In this document: in pieces, positions 1-7,692 of the stretch
Layout: the number at the start of each line of letters is the position of its first letter
How positions within the stretch are numbered: position 1 is the first letter of the stretch
Origin: an uncultured Schlesneria sp.
Lineage (GTDB): Bacteria > Planctomycetota > Planctomycetia > Planctomycetales > Planctomycetaceae
Assembly (NCBI GenBank): GCA_903834925.1
Contig: CAILLA010000144.1
Coordinates: 1 to 64,000 of the forward strand
Length of the DNA: 64,000 nt
Direction of reading: 5' to 3'
Made by a program: the position numbers and the translations under genes
The notes under the pieces: generated by a model
Databases searched by the model: none
The model's input: only the letters and a program-made list of their open reading frames with translations
Told to the model about the DNA's origin: nothing

Positions 1-375
1 ATCAGTCGTTCCCTGACTATGAACGCCGTGAACTCGGAACGATCGCGAGTCTCGTCTTCGCTCCGAGTAGCCCGTTCTCCGCTTCCCGACGCAACGATGA
101 CTCTACGGGCGCAGCAATCTGCGCCTAGCGGAAGTATCGGCCATGTGACTTGGCAAACTGTACCGAAGATTCGGATCGTAACGAAATTTCCGCTTTTTCT
201 ATCGCCCAACCGGTCAATTCTGCCGAAGCCGGCAAAGCCAGTTCACGCGCGTCGAATGACGGGTTCAAAATAGGGAAATCATTCGCGCGTTGAAAGAGTA
301 TCGCCTGGACGCTTACGCTGACCGGCTCACCTGGCCCCTGCCTATTGAAACGATTCCGCTGGAAAGCCTTCTTGA
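1..375. other. Left edge, no convincing gene
   Basis: No reading frame here is convincing. On the minus strand an 84-codon frame (125-379) starts with GTG overlapping the stop of the downstream-facing glycosyltransferase as GTGA, but its product resembles nothing I know. On the plus strand, frame 3 is open from the window edge to a TAG at 126-128 and could be the tail of a gene that begins outside the window. Another plus frame, open from 260 to 469, reads like a plausible peptide but overlaps the 3' end of the glycosyltransferase. These may be decayed remnants. Confidence 0.3.
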
Positions 376-1665
376 TCACCTCCGAAAATCCTCGCCGGCA
401 ATTCCCAACTTCTCTATCGTTGCTTTTGCCAAACGGGAAAAATCGTGTTTCTGGCGAACATGTTCGTAGCCAGATGCGGCTAGTTTCGTACGCAAATTCG
501 AGTCCTGCAGAATTTGCCGCAGCATCTCTGCCAACGATTCAGCGGTGTCCGTTTCTGAAAGCAATCCACCACCCGTCGATGCAATCAGCTCGGGAAACGC
601 GGCATGATCAGGAAGTACGACAGGAATACCGTTGGCCCAGGCTTCGAGAACATAAAGCCCTTTAGGCTCCTGGAATCTTGCGGGAACACTGAAGACATCG
701 ATCGATTTGAAAAAGTCGACCTTTTCGGCATGAGTCGCCGGACTGCCAATATATTCGAACGCATCACCCAGTGGCTCCGCCATCTTGCGGACGGTTTCGA
801 AATAGGCGTGATTTTGAGAACCGAGATATCCTCCCGCGCGCAAACGGATATTCGGAATCTCCTTCTTTAATCTTAATACACCTTGAACGAGTGCGTCTAA
901 ACCTTTTTCCGGACAAATTCGTGCGAAGTATCCAACCGTCGGTGGGTTCCCCAGAACCGACTTTGGCTTTCCGTTATGTTTCGAACAATCGATGGAAAGA
1001 GGTAATTCAACGAATTTCTCTGGGCGGAGGCTCAGGTACTGGGACATGTAATTTCGATAGAACTGGCTGTGGACAATATATCCATCAAATTCCGCCGCTC
1101 GTTCCTTCAGGGTCGACATCACCCTCTGCCGATACGGATCGATCAGCCCATCCAGAAACACGTCGTCACCTTGCAAGACACAAAAGACGCGTCCCAAGTA
1201 CTTTTTTCGCAATGCACGCAGAGACCCGCTGAGTAACGAATTGCTGAAGCAAACGAGGTCTGGTTTAAGACTCGCTACAAATTCTGCCAGTTCGTCACCC
1301 GCCTGCTGATGCGGTCCCGACTCGCCCAAAAGCATGGAGGCGGTCATGCTCCCCAATTCTGCGGCATCGTTTCCAACGGCACCACGCGTCGCCCGACGAA
1401 TGATCGCGGGTGAATCGAGCCATCGTGTCAGAAATCGCGGCAGACGTCTCCAGAATCTGAAGTGGTCGCTCAGATAGACATTAATCCCGCCGAAAAAGAT
1501 CGGTGACGAAGTTTGATCCTCTTCGTCGACGCGGATCGGTGTATAAAGCGGAATCAGCGAAACCTCGACCCCCGCCTGATGAAGCGCCCGAGCCCACGTA
1601 TTGTCGTGCATGCACGACCCGCAGAACATGCCGGCCCCCCCGGCAGTAACGATCGCCAAATGCAT
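376..1665 (-). CDS. GT4-like glycosyltransferase
   Basis: A 429-residue protein with the two-lobed layout of GT-B, family 4 glycosyltransferases, which move a sugar from a nucleotide-sugar donor to a glycan, lipid or protein acceptor. The N-terminal glycine-rich segment (GGAGMFCGSCMHDN, residues about 9-22) is the first strand-loop of the acceptor lobe. The C-terminal lobe holds the usual GYFARICPEKGLD stretch (about 245-257) and the E-x7-E-type donor site around PKGLYVLEAWANGIPVV (about 335). No signal peptide or membrane segment is seen, so it should be cytosolic. It is the last gene of the pseudopilin/DUF1559 run, 21 bp after the preceding stop, so a role in glycosylating surface pilins or exported glycans is possible but inferred. 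Donor and acceptor cannot be read from the sequence. Confidence 0.85.
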   Translation of the reverse strand: MHLAIVTAGGAGMFCGSCMHDNTWARALHQAGVEVSLIPLYTPIRVDEEDQTSSPIFFGGINVYLSDHFRFWRRLPRFLTRWLDSPAIIRRATRGAVGNDAAELGSMTASMLLGESGPHQQAGDELAEFVASLKPDLVCFSNSLLSGSLRALRKKYLGRVFCVLQGDDVFLDGLIDPYRQRVMSTLKERAAEFDGYIVHSQFYRNYMSQYLSLRPEKFVELPLSIDCSKHNGKPKSVLGNPPTVGYFARICPEKGLDALVQGVLRLKKEIPNIRLRAGGYLGSQNHAYFETVRKMAEPLGDAFEYIGSPATHAEKVDFFKSIDVFSVPARFQEPKGLYVLEAWANGIPVVLPDHAAFPELIASTGGGLLSETDTAESLAEMLRQILQDSNLRTKLAASGYEHVRQKHDFSRLAKATIEKLGIAGEDFRR

Positions 1666-1686
1666 TTCAATCGGTTCTCAGAAAGT

Positions 1687-2625
1687 TCAAAATTCCGGTG
1701 TCAGCTCGCCATCGCTGCGGTGTGCCATATTTCGAAGCGTCTTTGGATCCATGCCGAGACTCATTGCATGCACGGCACCATCGCCTTTTAAAACGATGAA
1801 CAAATTTCCGGTATGGTGGCTTCCCACCCCTCCGACTGTTTCACGGCCCGCTTCGAGATCGGCCAATTCTTGTTTCAGCGGAATACCGTCAATACCATCC
1901 CTGCCGATCGGATGCAATTCCCAATCACCCCTCGTACTACCGCGAGAATTCTGCTGACCGCTTTGTACTGCCCGAACGACGTTGCGTAATGACGATCGTG
2001 TTCCTGAAATCCAACCGAGGTCGCGTGCATGATCCATGCGACTCTCGACAACAAAGAGCGTATTCGAACTTCCATCTCGAATCTGCTCATATCGTATGGA
2101 GCTGTTCAGAAACAGAACGCCATTCTGATTCACATCGATCGGGGTTTCAAAATCATTGTGGACTCCACTGTAGTTAGTCCAGGCATAAGACAGACCGCCA
2201 GTGTTCCAGGCTGACGGGCACATCAGCATGTGGATTTGATATTGTCGCGCTGGCAGATTGATCGGATCGTAAATTGACCTCGTAAAATCAATGTGCTCGT
2301 ACACATACTGCTTTTCAAGATAGGGAAGAATCTGTGAGATCCACCCCATGTGGTAGCCTCCCCCGTCTTTCGACTGGATCGGCCCGGAAATATTAGAAGT
2401 GCCCGGTGGAAGAACTTCGTGAGCCATCATGTAATTGTTTAAGGCAACCCCGATCTGCATCATATTATTCATACATTGCGCCCGCCGGGCGGCTTCGCGA
2501 GCCTGCTGAACGGACGGAAGTAACAGCGCGGCCAACATTGCAATGATTGCAATCACAACCAGCATTTCGATCAGGGTGAAGCCTGATCGGGCAACGGCGT
2601 GACTTCGGCTAGGAGTGAGACTCAT
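1687..2625 (-). CDS. DUF1559 prepilin-like protein, copy 1
   Basis: A planctomycete DUF1559 protein of 312 residues. The start at 2625 puts a short basic leader before the type IV prepilin signal GFTLIEMLVVIAIIAM; a longer frame runs upstream to 2748 but would overlap the preceding gene. After the hydrophobic helix comes the family signature LLPSVQQAREAARRAQC, and near the C-terminus the glycine-rich HTGN..GDGAVHAM stretch that corresponds to the HX9DG motif. The family is thought to be processed by a prepilin peptidase and displayed as major-pilin-like subunits; the exact role is unknown. It is a tandem paralogue of the next gene upstream (2684-3661), sharing long identical stretches such as the MMAHEVLPPGT and IDVNQNGVLFLNSSIRYEQI regions, so a local duplication is likely. 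Confidence 0.9.
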   Translation of the reverse strand: MSLTPSRSHAVARSGFTLIEMLVVIAIIAMLAALLLPSVQQAREAARRAQCMNNMMQIGVALNNYMMAHEVLPPGTSNISGPIQSKDGGGYHMGWISQILPYLEKQYVYEHIDFTRSIYDPINLPARQYQIHMLMCPSAWNTGGLSYAWTNYSGVHNDFETPIDVNQNGVLFLNSSIRYEQIRDGSSNTLFVVESRMDHARDLGWISGTRSSLRNVVRAVQSGQQNSRGSTRGDWELHPIGRDGIDGIPLKQELADLEAGRETVGGVGSHHTGNLFIVLKGDGAVHAMSLGMDPKTLRNMAHRSDGELTPEF

Positions 2626-2683
2626 TCGAGGATTCTCGAAGCGATTTGAGGGTCGGGCGATACGAAAGCCAAAAATCTCGCCA

Positions 2684-3661
2684 TCAAAAATCCTTAAGCA
2701 TCTCGCCGTCGGCCCGGTGCCCCAGGTTTCGGAACGTCTTTGGATCAATATTCTGGCTGATAAATCGAACCGCCCCGTCTCCCATCACAAAATGACCACC
2801 TCCAACATGAAAGCTGCTTGCCCCACCGACGAATTCACGACCTGCTTCCAAGTCGGCCAGTTCCTGCCGCAAGTTATTGTTATTAACATTGCTGAGGGAC
2901 GCGGCGTGCAACCGGAATGTCGGCTCCGCCTGCGCGACAGACATTGAACTGCCAGCCGCGTCATCGCTGGACTGAGCAGCAGCAGGCGGATTGTTGGGGA
3001 TCGCGACGACCAGATTTCGCAATGATGATCTTGTTCCCGACATCCAACCGAGATCGCTACCTGTGTTCAAGCGGGATTCCGCGACGTAAATCGTGTTCGA
3101 ACTCCCGTCTGTAATCTGTTCGTAACGAATTGAACTGTTGAGAAACAAGACCCCGTTCTGATTCACATCGATCGGAGTTTCAAAATCATTGTGAATTCCA
3201 TAATAACTCGTCGCGCCGGCCGTTTGGCTGACGCCATTGCTTCCGTCAGAAGGACAGAGAAAGGAATTGATCCTCTGCTGCCGGGCAGGAGCATTGGCTG
3301 GGTCATAAACGGAATTATTGAAATCGATGTGGTTGTAGACATTTTGCTGTTCGAGATACGGCAAAATCTGAGTGATCCAGCTCATGTGATAGCCAGTTCC
3401 CTCTTTGGACTGAATGGGACCGGTGTCGTTCTGAGTTCCAGGAGGCAGCACTTCATGAGCCATCATGTAATTATTCAAAGCCAGTCCGATCTGCATCATA
3501 TTGTTTTTGCATTGAGTTCGTCGCGCAGCCTCGCGAGCCTGCTGAACGGCAGGAAGCAATAACGCAATCAAGACGGCGATGATCGCGATCACGACCAGAA
3601 GTTCGATCAGGGTAAAACCGGATCGACGGGTTGCTCGATGGTGTGGGGGCAAGTTGAACAT
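2684..3661 (-). CDS. DUF1559 prepilin-like protein, copy 2
   Basis: A 325-residue DUF1559 protein, paralogous to its downstream neighbour. I chose the start at 3661 because an AGGAAG ribosome-binding site lies about 9 bases before it; the frame stays open further upstream but that part overlaps the 3733-4143 gene and looks random. The N-terminus has the prepilin motif GFTLIELLVVIAIIAVLIAL followed by LLPAVQQAREAARRTQC. The C-terminus has FHVGGGHFVMGDGAVRF, the HX9DG-type motif of the family. Relative to copy 1 it carries an extra segment rich in Ala, Asn and Ser around residues 205-240. It is predicted to be exported, cleaved at the Gly before Phe and methylated like a type IV pilin. Position downstream of GspF and minor-pseudopilin genes fits a pilus-like or secretion fibre. 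Confidence 0.92.
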   Translation of the reverse strand: MFNLPPHHRATRRSGFTLIELLVVIAIIAVLIALLLPAVQQAREAARRTQCKNNMMQIGLALNNYMMAHEVLPPGTQNDTGPIQSKEGTGYHMSWITQILPYLEQQNVYNHIDFNNSVYDPANAPARQQRINSFLCPSDGSNGVSQTAGATSYYGIHNDFETPIDVNQNGVLFLNSSIRYEQITDGSSNTIYVAESRLNTGSDLGWMSGTRSSLRNLVVAIPNNPPAAAQSSDDAAGSSMSVAQAEPTFRLHAASLSNVNNNNLRQELADLEAGREFVGGASSFHVGGGHFVMGDGAVRFISQNIDPKTFRNLGHRADGEMLKDF

Positions 3662-3732
3662 GGTGAACGGCTTCCTATGAGATGAAAAAGTGGTCATTGT
3701 GGTGGATGGAATTCGAAATTGAGTTCTCGATT

Positions 3733-4143
3733 TCACGGGACGGGTCTGGAATGTGTCACGCGAACACGATCGGGATGCCCTGACGGATACTCGGCAATCG
3801 CCGACACCATCCGCCGCGTTGGTTGAGCCGTGTCGGTTGTCACGGAAAGTCGAACTGACGCGGTTCGTTCCGGAGAAAGTTGTTCCGCAGGGACGGTCCA
3901 TTCTTCGGTCGTCAAGTCGGGCTTCGCCTTCAGCAGGATCAAGGCTCGATCGCAACCTGCGTCGGCGAGCAGGCTGGCTTGAAGTCGAAACTCGTCACGC
4001 TTGAGTTGGCGATGCGACATGGCTGTAGTTCTCAGCAATGCCGCAATCATCATCGAAGCGACTAAGAGTGCCATGAGGGCAAACACCATGGCTGCTCCTC
4101 GGCGTGTTGATGTTCGTCGAATAGGATTGTTCGGTTTTTTCAT
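3733..4143 (-). CDS. Small pilus-assembly-type membrane protein
   Basis: A 136-residue protein with a basic N-terminus, then RRGAAMVFALMALLVASMMIAALL, a single hydrophobic helix like those of PilX/GspK-type minor pseudopilins (the TadE/PilX pattern of GAAMV rather than GFTLIE). The remainder is a small soluble domain with an ADAGCDRALILLK segment, reminiscent of the helix after the membrane anchor in PilX-like proteins, where the motif is usually AEAGVERA. The start ATG overlaps the stop of the upstream pseudopilin gene as ATGA, so the two are probably translationally coupled. It likely forms part of the initiating tip of the pilus-like fibre made by this cluster; that role is inferred from position and the anchor helix. 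Confidence 0.7.
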   Translation of the reverse strand: MKKPNNPIRRTSTRRGAAMVFALMALLVASMMIAALLRTTAMSHRQLKRDEFRLQASLLADAGCDRALILLKAKPDLTTEEWTVPAEQLSPERTASVRLSVTTDTAQPTRRMVSAIAEYPSGHPDRVRVTHSRPVP

Positions 4144-4754
4144 TGTGGGTTCTCCAACGAGCTTTTCTCGGTCGTCGAATTGTTATCAACGTTCGTCGTT
4201 GAACTGGCCAAACGGCCTTTTCCTTTGAGATGAGCATCGATTTTCATCGCTCGAAGTGGAACGGATTCCTGATGTTTTTTCACGAGAACAGCACCCGGTC
4301 GTTCAATCACAAGTCTTCGTAGTGAAGATTCATCATCTGGGCCGGTGGAGAAGGAAACTCGGCAATCAGGCAACCGAAAATCCTCTCGTGCTGTCACTTG
4401 ACCATCGGTGACAAGTAGACGAACCAGACCGTCAGCAGTGATCAAATACCGAATTTGAATTCCGCTCGCGTTACCCAACGCCAATTCGGATTGATCACTT
4501 TCAGATCCACTGGTTAAGACTCCCGATTCGGACTGATGAATGTCGTCACGGAACTGAACCGCCAGGTGGGATATTGTCCGCTCGGTCACAAAAGACTGGG
4601 AAACGAGTTTTTCAGACCGCATCAATAGATGAAACGTCATACCAACCAGCCCGATCACAACCGTCATCATGCTGATGACGACGACCATTTCAATTAACGA
4701 AACGCCGCGTCTACTGTGAATACCGACCGGAGCCCGTCGAATCGTATTGACCAT
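4140..4754 (-). CDS. Pseudopilin, GspJ/PilW-like
   Basis: A 204-residue protein with a prepilin signal RRGVSLIEMVVVISMMTVVIGL (about residues 15-36), including the conserved Glu at position +5 after the predicted Gly cleavage site. The segment after the helix (LLMRSEKLVSQSFVTERTISHLAVQFRDD) is typical of GspJ/PilW-type minor pseudopilins. The ATG at 4754 overlaps the upstream stop as TGATG; a TTG one codon earlier is a less likely start. Its stop overlaps the next start as ATGA. It should sit in the inner membrane until assembled into a pseudopilus. I cannot separate GspJ from PilW on sequence alone. Confidence 0.82.
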   Translation of the reverse strand: MVNTIRRAPVGIHSRRGVSLIEMVVVISMMTVVIGLVGMTFHLLMRSEKLVSQSFVTERTISHLAVQFRDDIHQSESGVLTSGSESDQSELALGNASGIQIRYLITADGLVRLLVTDGQVTAREDFRLPDCRVSFSTGPDDESSLRRLVIERPGAVLVKKHQESVPLRAMKIDAHLKGKGRLASSTTNVDNNSTTEKSSLENPQ

Positions 4755-5203
4755 CAAGGCACCTCTTTCGTCGAATGTACCCAGGCAGACAAGCGAAGCG
4801 GGCTTACCAGTTCACCGGCACGGTTTTGCCAGCGAATCGAAGCGATGATCTGTCGCGTTTCGATTTCGCTCGTTAGTTGTTTGACGACCAATGACTGCTG
4901 CAGACCGGGCAAGACAGCCTTGAGATCCTGATCAGGATCTGGAACGCTCAGTTCCCCTGGCTCAAGATCGGTCCAATTTCGCTTTGTTGCCCCCTCGAGC
5001 AAATTGGCTGCCTGCTGCAAGGCAAACTGCCGTTGTTCGGCTGAGCGTCGTTCCCGAGCGACCAGCAATATCATCGGAATCGTCATCGAAAACAGAATTC
5101 CCAACAACAGGCAAGTCCCAATCATTTCGATAATTGTGAAACCGCCACGTTGCAAATTTGACTGACATCTCATGATCTCTTTATGTACTTTCCTGATGTT
5201 CAT
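4754..5203 (-). CDS. Pseudopilin, GspI/PilV-like
   Basis: A 149-residue protein with the prepilin motif GGFTIIEMIGTCLLLGILFSM near residues 20-40 and the Glu5 after the cleavage site. The post-helix region (ARERRSAEQRQFALQQAANLLEGA) matches GspI/PilV-type minor pseudopilins, in which a helix with QQAANL or similar follows the membrane anchor. A second in-frame ATG at 5173 would give a shorter leader; neither start has a strong ribosome-binding site (GGGCGGG before the first, GAG before the second). It overlaps the downstream pseudopilin by one base of TGATG. It probably co-assembles with its two neighbours at the fibre tip. Confidence 0.78.
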   Translation of the reverse strand: MNIRKVHKEIMRCQSNLQRGGFTIIEMIGTCLLLGILFSMTIPMILLVARERRSAEQRQFALQQAANLLEGATKRNWTDLEPGELSVPDPDQDLKAVLPGLQQSLVVKQLTSEIETRQIIASIRWQNRAGELVSPLRLSAWVHSTKEVP

Positions 5204-5234
5204 GCGGACCCGCCCTTGCGGCAGTCGACATCGA

Positions 5235-6539
5235 TCAACTCAAATCATTCAGTAACTTGACCAATGGAAGGAACATGGCAAACGCGATAAATCCAACGAT
5301 CAGTGACATTCCAATCAACAGAATCGGTCGCACAAATTCCATGATTGCCGAGACACGAAACGCCGAACGGCGTTCCATGTTGGTCGCCAATGTTTCCAGT
5401 GCCCAGGGGAGGTTCCCGGTCTGTTCCGCTGTTTCAAGGACTAAGGTTTCTGAGTGTCTCAGCAGTCCAGCGGTCTGCAAGGTCTGCCAGCTCGGCGACC
5501 CCGATTGAAGTGATTCGACCGCCCACGCCAATCGGTCGCGAAGCCTGATTGGACCCGGATGTTTTGCAATGGAATTCAAGGCATGATCCAGAGGGATTTT
5601 CTGAGCCACACTTTGCGACAACGCCCGCATGACGTCTGGCGTATACCAGCGAATAAACCAGCCTCCTAAAACCGATTGCAGCATGACTCGCCATCCGTAG
5701 TATTGCGCCATCGAGACAAAAATGAAGAGGACAATCGGAATGTAAAATAGTGGCAGCCCGAAGACATACCAGAAATTGACGACGGTATCCGATAATTGAA
5801 TCAGCAAGATTGTCGGCTGGGGAAGCTCGGTTCCAAAGTCATCGAAAATCTTTTTAAACTTCGGAATGATGTAATACATCAGAAAGCCGACGATCAGGCA
5901 CGCAATCGGAATCATGGCCGCCGGATAAATCAGTGCTCCCCCCGCATTTCCCGATTCGTCATCATAAGTCAGTTCTCGTGTGACTCGAAGCGCCGTATTA
6001 TGCAGAGAAGACTCCAGAGACGAGGAGACCACGCCAGCGTGAATCTGCATCGCAGCGGATCTTGAGAGCAAACCCTGGGGAACAGCCAGTTCCGTCAGTG
6101 GCACTCCGTTTCGTAATCGTTCTGCCATATCCATTAATAGTCGATGTCGTCGTCCCCAGGTTCCTTGTGCATAAGATTCGATTTCGTCAGGAAGCGAACG
6201 GCCCGATTTGACGGCCAGTGCCAGCAGCCAGACGAATTCCACCTGCCTGGCCCGGCTTCTCGCGCCAGCGATGCGAATTTCCGCGTCGGCCATCAGAAAA
6301 GCCAGAAAAATCGCTAACAACAAGCCGATGAATCCAACGGCACCTGATGTGAACATCAGAAACACCATTCCAAAGAGGGCAACGACCGTCAGGATATAGC
6401 TGATAAAGTTCAACGTCCGTCGCCGGTCGCCTGACGCGGTGACCTCTGGTTGAGCGGCTGAGATCACGCGCAACAGGCACGCAACGATCAATGTCGCAAA
6501 CGGCCCGCACGACAATACAAAAGCAATTGAAGGGTCCAC
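5235..6539 (-). CDS. GspF-like inner-membrane platform protein 1
   Basis: A 434-residue polytopic protein of the GspF/PilC family, the inner-membrane platform of type II secretion and type IV pilus machines. Two T2SF domains are visible: about residues 100-230, ending in the first membrane pair near YPAAMIPIACLIVGFLMYYI, and about 295-430, ending in the C-terminal helix IVGFIAFAMFLPLVKLLNDLS. The loop IPKFKKIFDDFGTELPQPT is the family's conserved cytosolic motif. The N-terminus carries two extra hydrophobic segments (residues 5-25 and 45-85), making it longer than usual. Translation starts with GTG at 6539, preceded by GAGG at a spacing of about 5. It lies 65 bp after the second GspF-like gene and is clearly its paralogue. 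Confidence 0.88.
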   Translation of the reverse strand: MDPSIAFVLSCGPFATLIVACLLRVISAAQPEVTASGDRRRTLNFISYILTVVALFGMVFLMFTSGAVGFIGLLLAIFLAFLMADAEIRIAGARSRARQVEFVWLLALAVKSGRSLPDEIESYAQGTWGRRHRLLMDMAERLRNGVPLTELAVPQGLLSRSAAMQIHAGVVSSSLESSLHNTALRVTRELTYDDESGNAGGALIYPAAMIPIACLIVGFLMYYIIPKFKKIFDDFGTELPQPTILLIQLSDTVVNFWYVFGLPLFYIPIVLFIFVSMAQYYGWRVMLQSVLGGWFIRWYTPDVMRALSQSVAQKIPLDHALNSIAKHPGPIRLRDRLAWAVESLQSGSPSWQTLQTAGLLRHSETLVLETAEQTGNLPWALETLATNMERRSAFRVSAIMEFVRPILLIGMSLIVGFIAFAMFLPLVKLLNDLS

Positions 6540-6603
6540 ACAAACCTCACTCTGTTACAAAACTGTTCCGAATGAATGACTCATTTTCTGTAACGGAATT
6601 TCA

Positions 6604-7659
6604 CTACGAAAGGTCGTTCAGCAACTTGATCAGCGGAAGGAATAATGCAATAGCTGTCATTCCCGCGAAGCCCATGACAACCACGACGGCGAACGGCTCG
6701 AGGACCGAACTGATGAGTCGAGAACTGACAGAACATCGAGCCGCGTACAGGTCAGCCAGTCCGCGCAAGGCCTCAACAAAGGTCTTTTCCGAACTGGCAT
6801 GACGAAAGACTTGTCTTAACGAGTTCGGCAGCCCAGACAGCATTGCAGCCTCGTCCGGGGTCGCACCATGTTCGACGTCGTGAGCCATCATCTGACATTT
6901 TCGTTTCAACCAGCGGTCATCGCTGGCAGCACCGGCAAACCGTAACGCCTTCGAAAACGGCAAATTTGCCTCGGTCAAGATCGCCAGAATCTGGCAAAAT
7001 TCCGAGTAAGTCGCCAGTTGAAAGACAGTCCCAAACAAGGGAATTGATGTTGCCCAGCGTTGCATCAGTCCGGATTGGGCGAGCAGAAACAAAAAAAAGC
7101 AAATCCCTAACGGGATATAAAAAAGCGGCGTACCAACGATCCCCCAGAAATTTACGATGGAATCTGAGAATCGGATCAGCACGATTGTCAAACCGGGAAG
7201 TTCCGTGCCGAAGTCGTCGAAGATCCGTTTGAATTGAGGGATGATCGTCACCAGAATGAACGCGCAGATCATCGCTGAAAACCACACGAGAAACAGCGGA
7301 TAGGCAAGCGACGTCCAAACCTCCCGCCGAAGCCACGAGGCACGTTGGGACTGTTCGACGCTGTATCGCATCACGGAATCAAGCCTTCCCGTCTCCAGTC
7401 CCGCTTCGACCAGGGCACTCATTGATTTTGGCAAATGCGAATCCATATTCTGCATGGCCTCATTGAGCGGCATTCCCTGTTCAAGACGTTCGCTCAGATC
7501 CGTCAGAGCACGCCGAGTTCGTCGTGATCGAGTTTGTTCGGCCAGGGCACGCAGTCCAGCTTCCAGAGGCAGTCCGGCGCGAACCGCCTGACTGATCTGG
7601 CCTGCCACGGCTGGCGAAGTCACTCGGCCGCGGTCAATTTTGTCATCGTTGTTCAACAC
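6604..7659 (-). CDS. GspF-like inner-membrane platform protein 2
   Basis: A 351-residue GspF/PilC-type platform protein. The first T2SF domain covers about residues 15-140 and contains the GLPLEAGLRALAEQT, GMPLNEAM and VEAGLETGRL motifs. A hydrophobic segment (YPLFLVWFSAMICAFILVTI) precedes IPQFKRIFDDFGTELPGLT, and a second T2SF domain ends in FAGMTAIALFLPLIKLLNDLS. This last stretch is nearly the same as in the neighbouring GspF-like gene, so the pair arose by duplication. GTG at 7659 is the start, with GAGGAA about 7 bases upstream. Pilus machines usually have one platform protein; two adjacent copies without a GspE/PilB ATPase gene nearby means the motor must be encoded elsewhere. Confidence 0.9.
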   Translation of the reverse strand: MLNNDDKIDRGRVTSPAVAGQISQAVRAGLPLEAGLRALAEQTRSRRTRRALTDLSERLEQGMPLNEAMQNMDSHLPKSMSALVEAGLETGRLDSVMRYSVEQSQRASWLRREVWTSLAYPLFLVWFSAMICAFILVTIIPQFKRIFDDFGTELPGLTIVLIRFSDSIVNFWGIVGTPLFYIPLGICFFLFLLAQSGLMQRWATSIPLFGTVFQLATYSEFCQILAILTEANLPFSKALRFAGAASDDRWLKRKCQMMAHDVEHGATPDEAAMLSGLPNSLRQVFRHASSEKTFVEALRGLADLYAARCSVSSRLISSVLEPFAVVVVMGFAGMTAIALFLPLIKLLNDLS

Positions 7660-7692
7660 GAAAAATTCCTCAGATCTATTGTTTCCAGCAAG

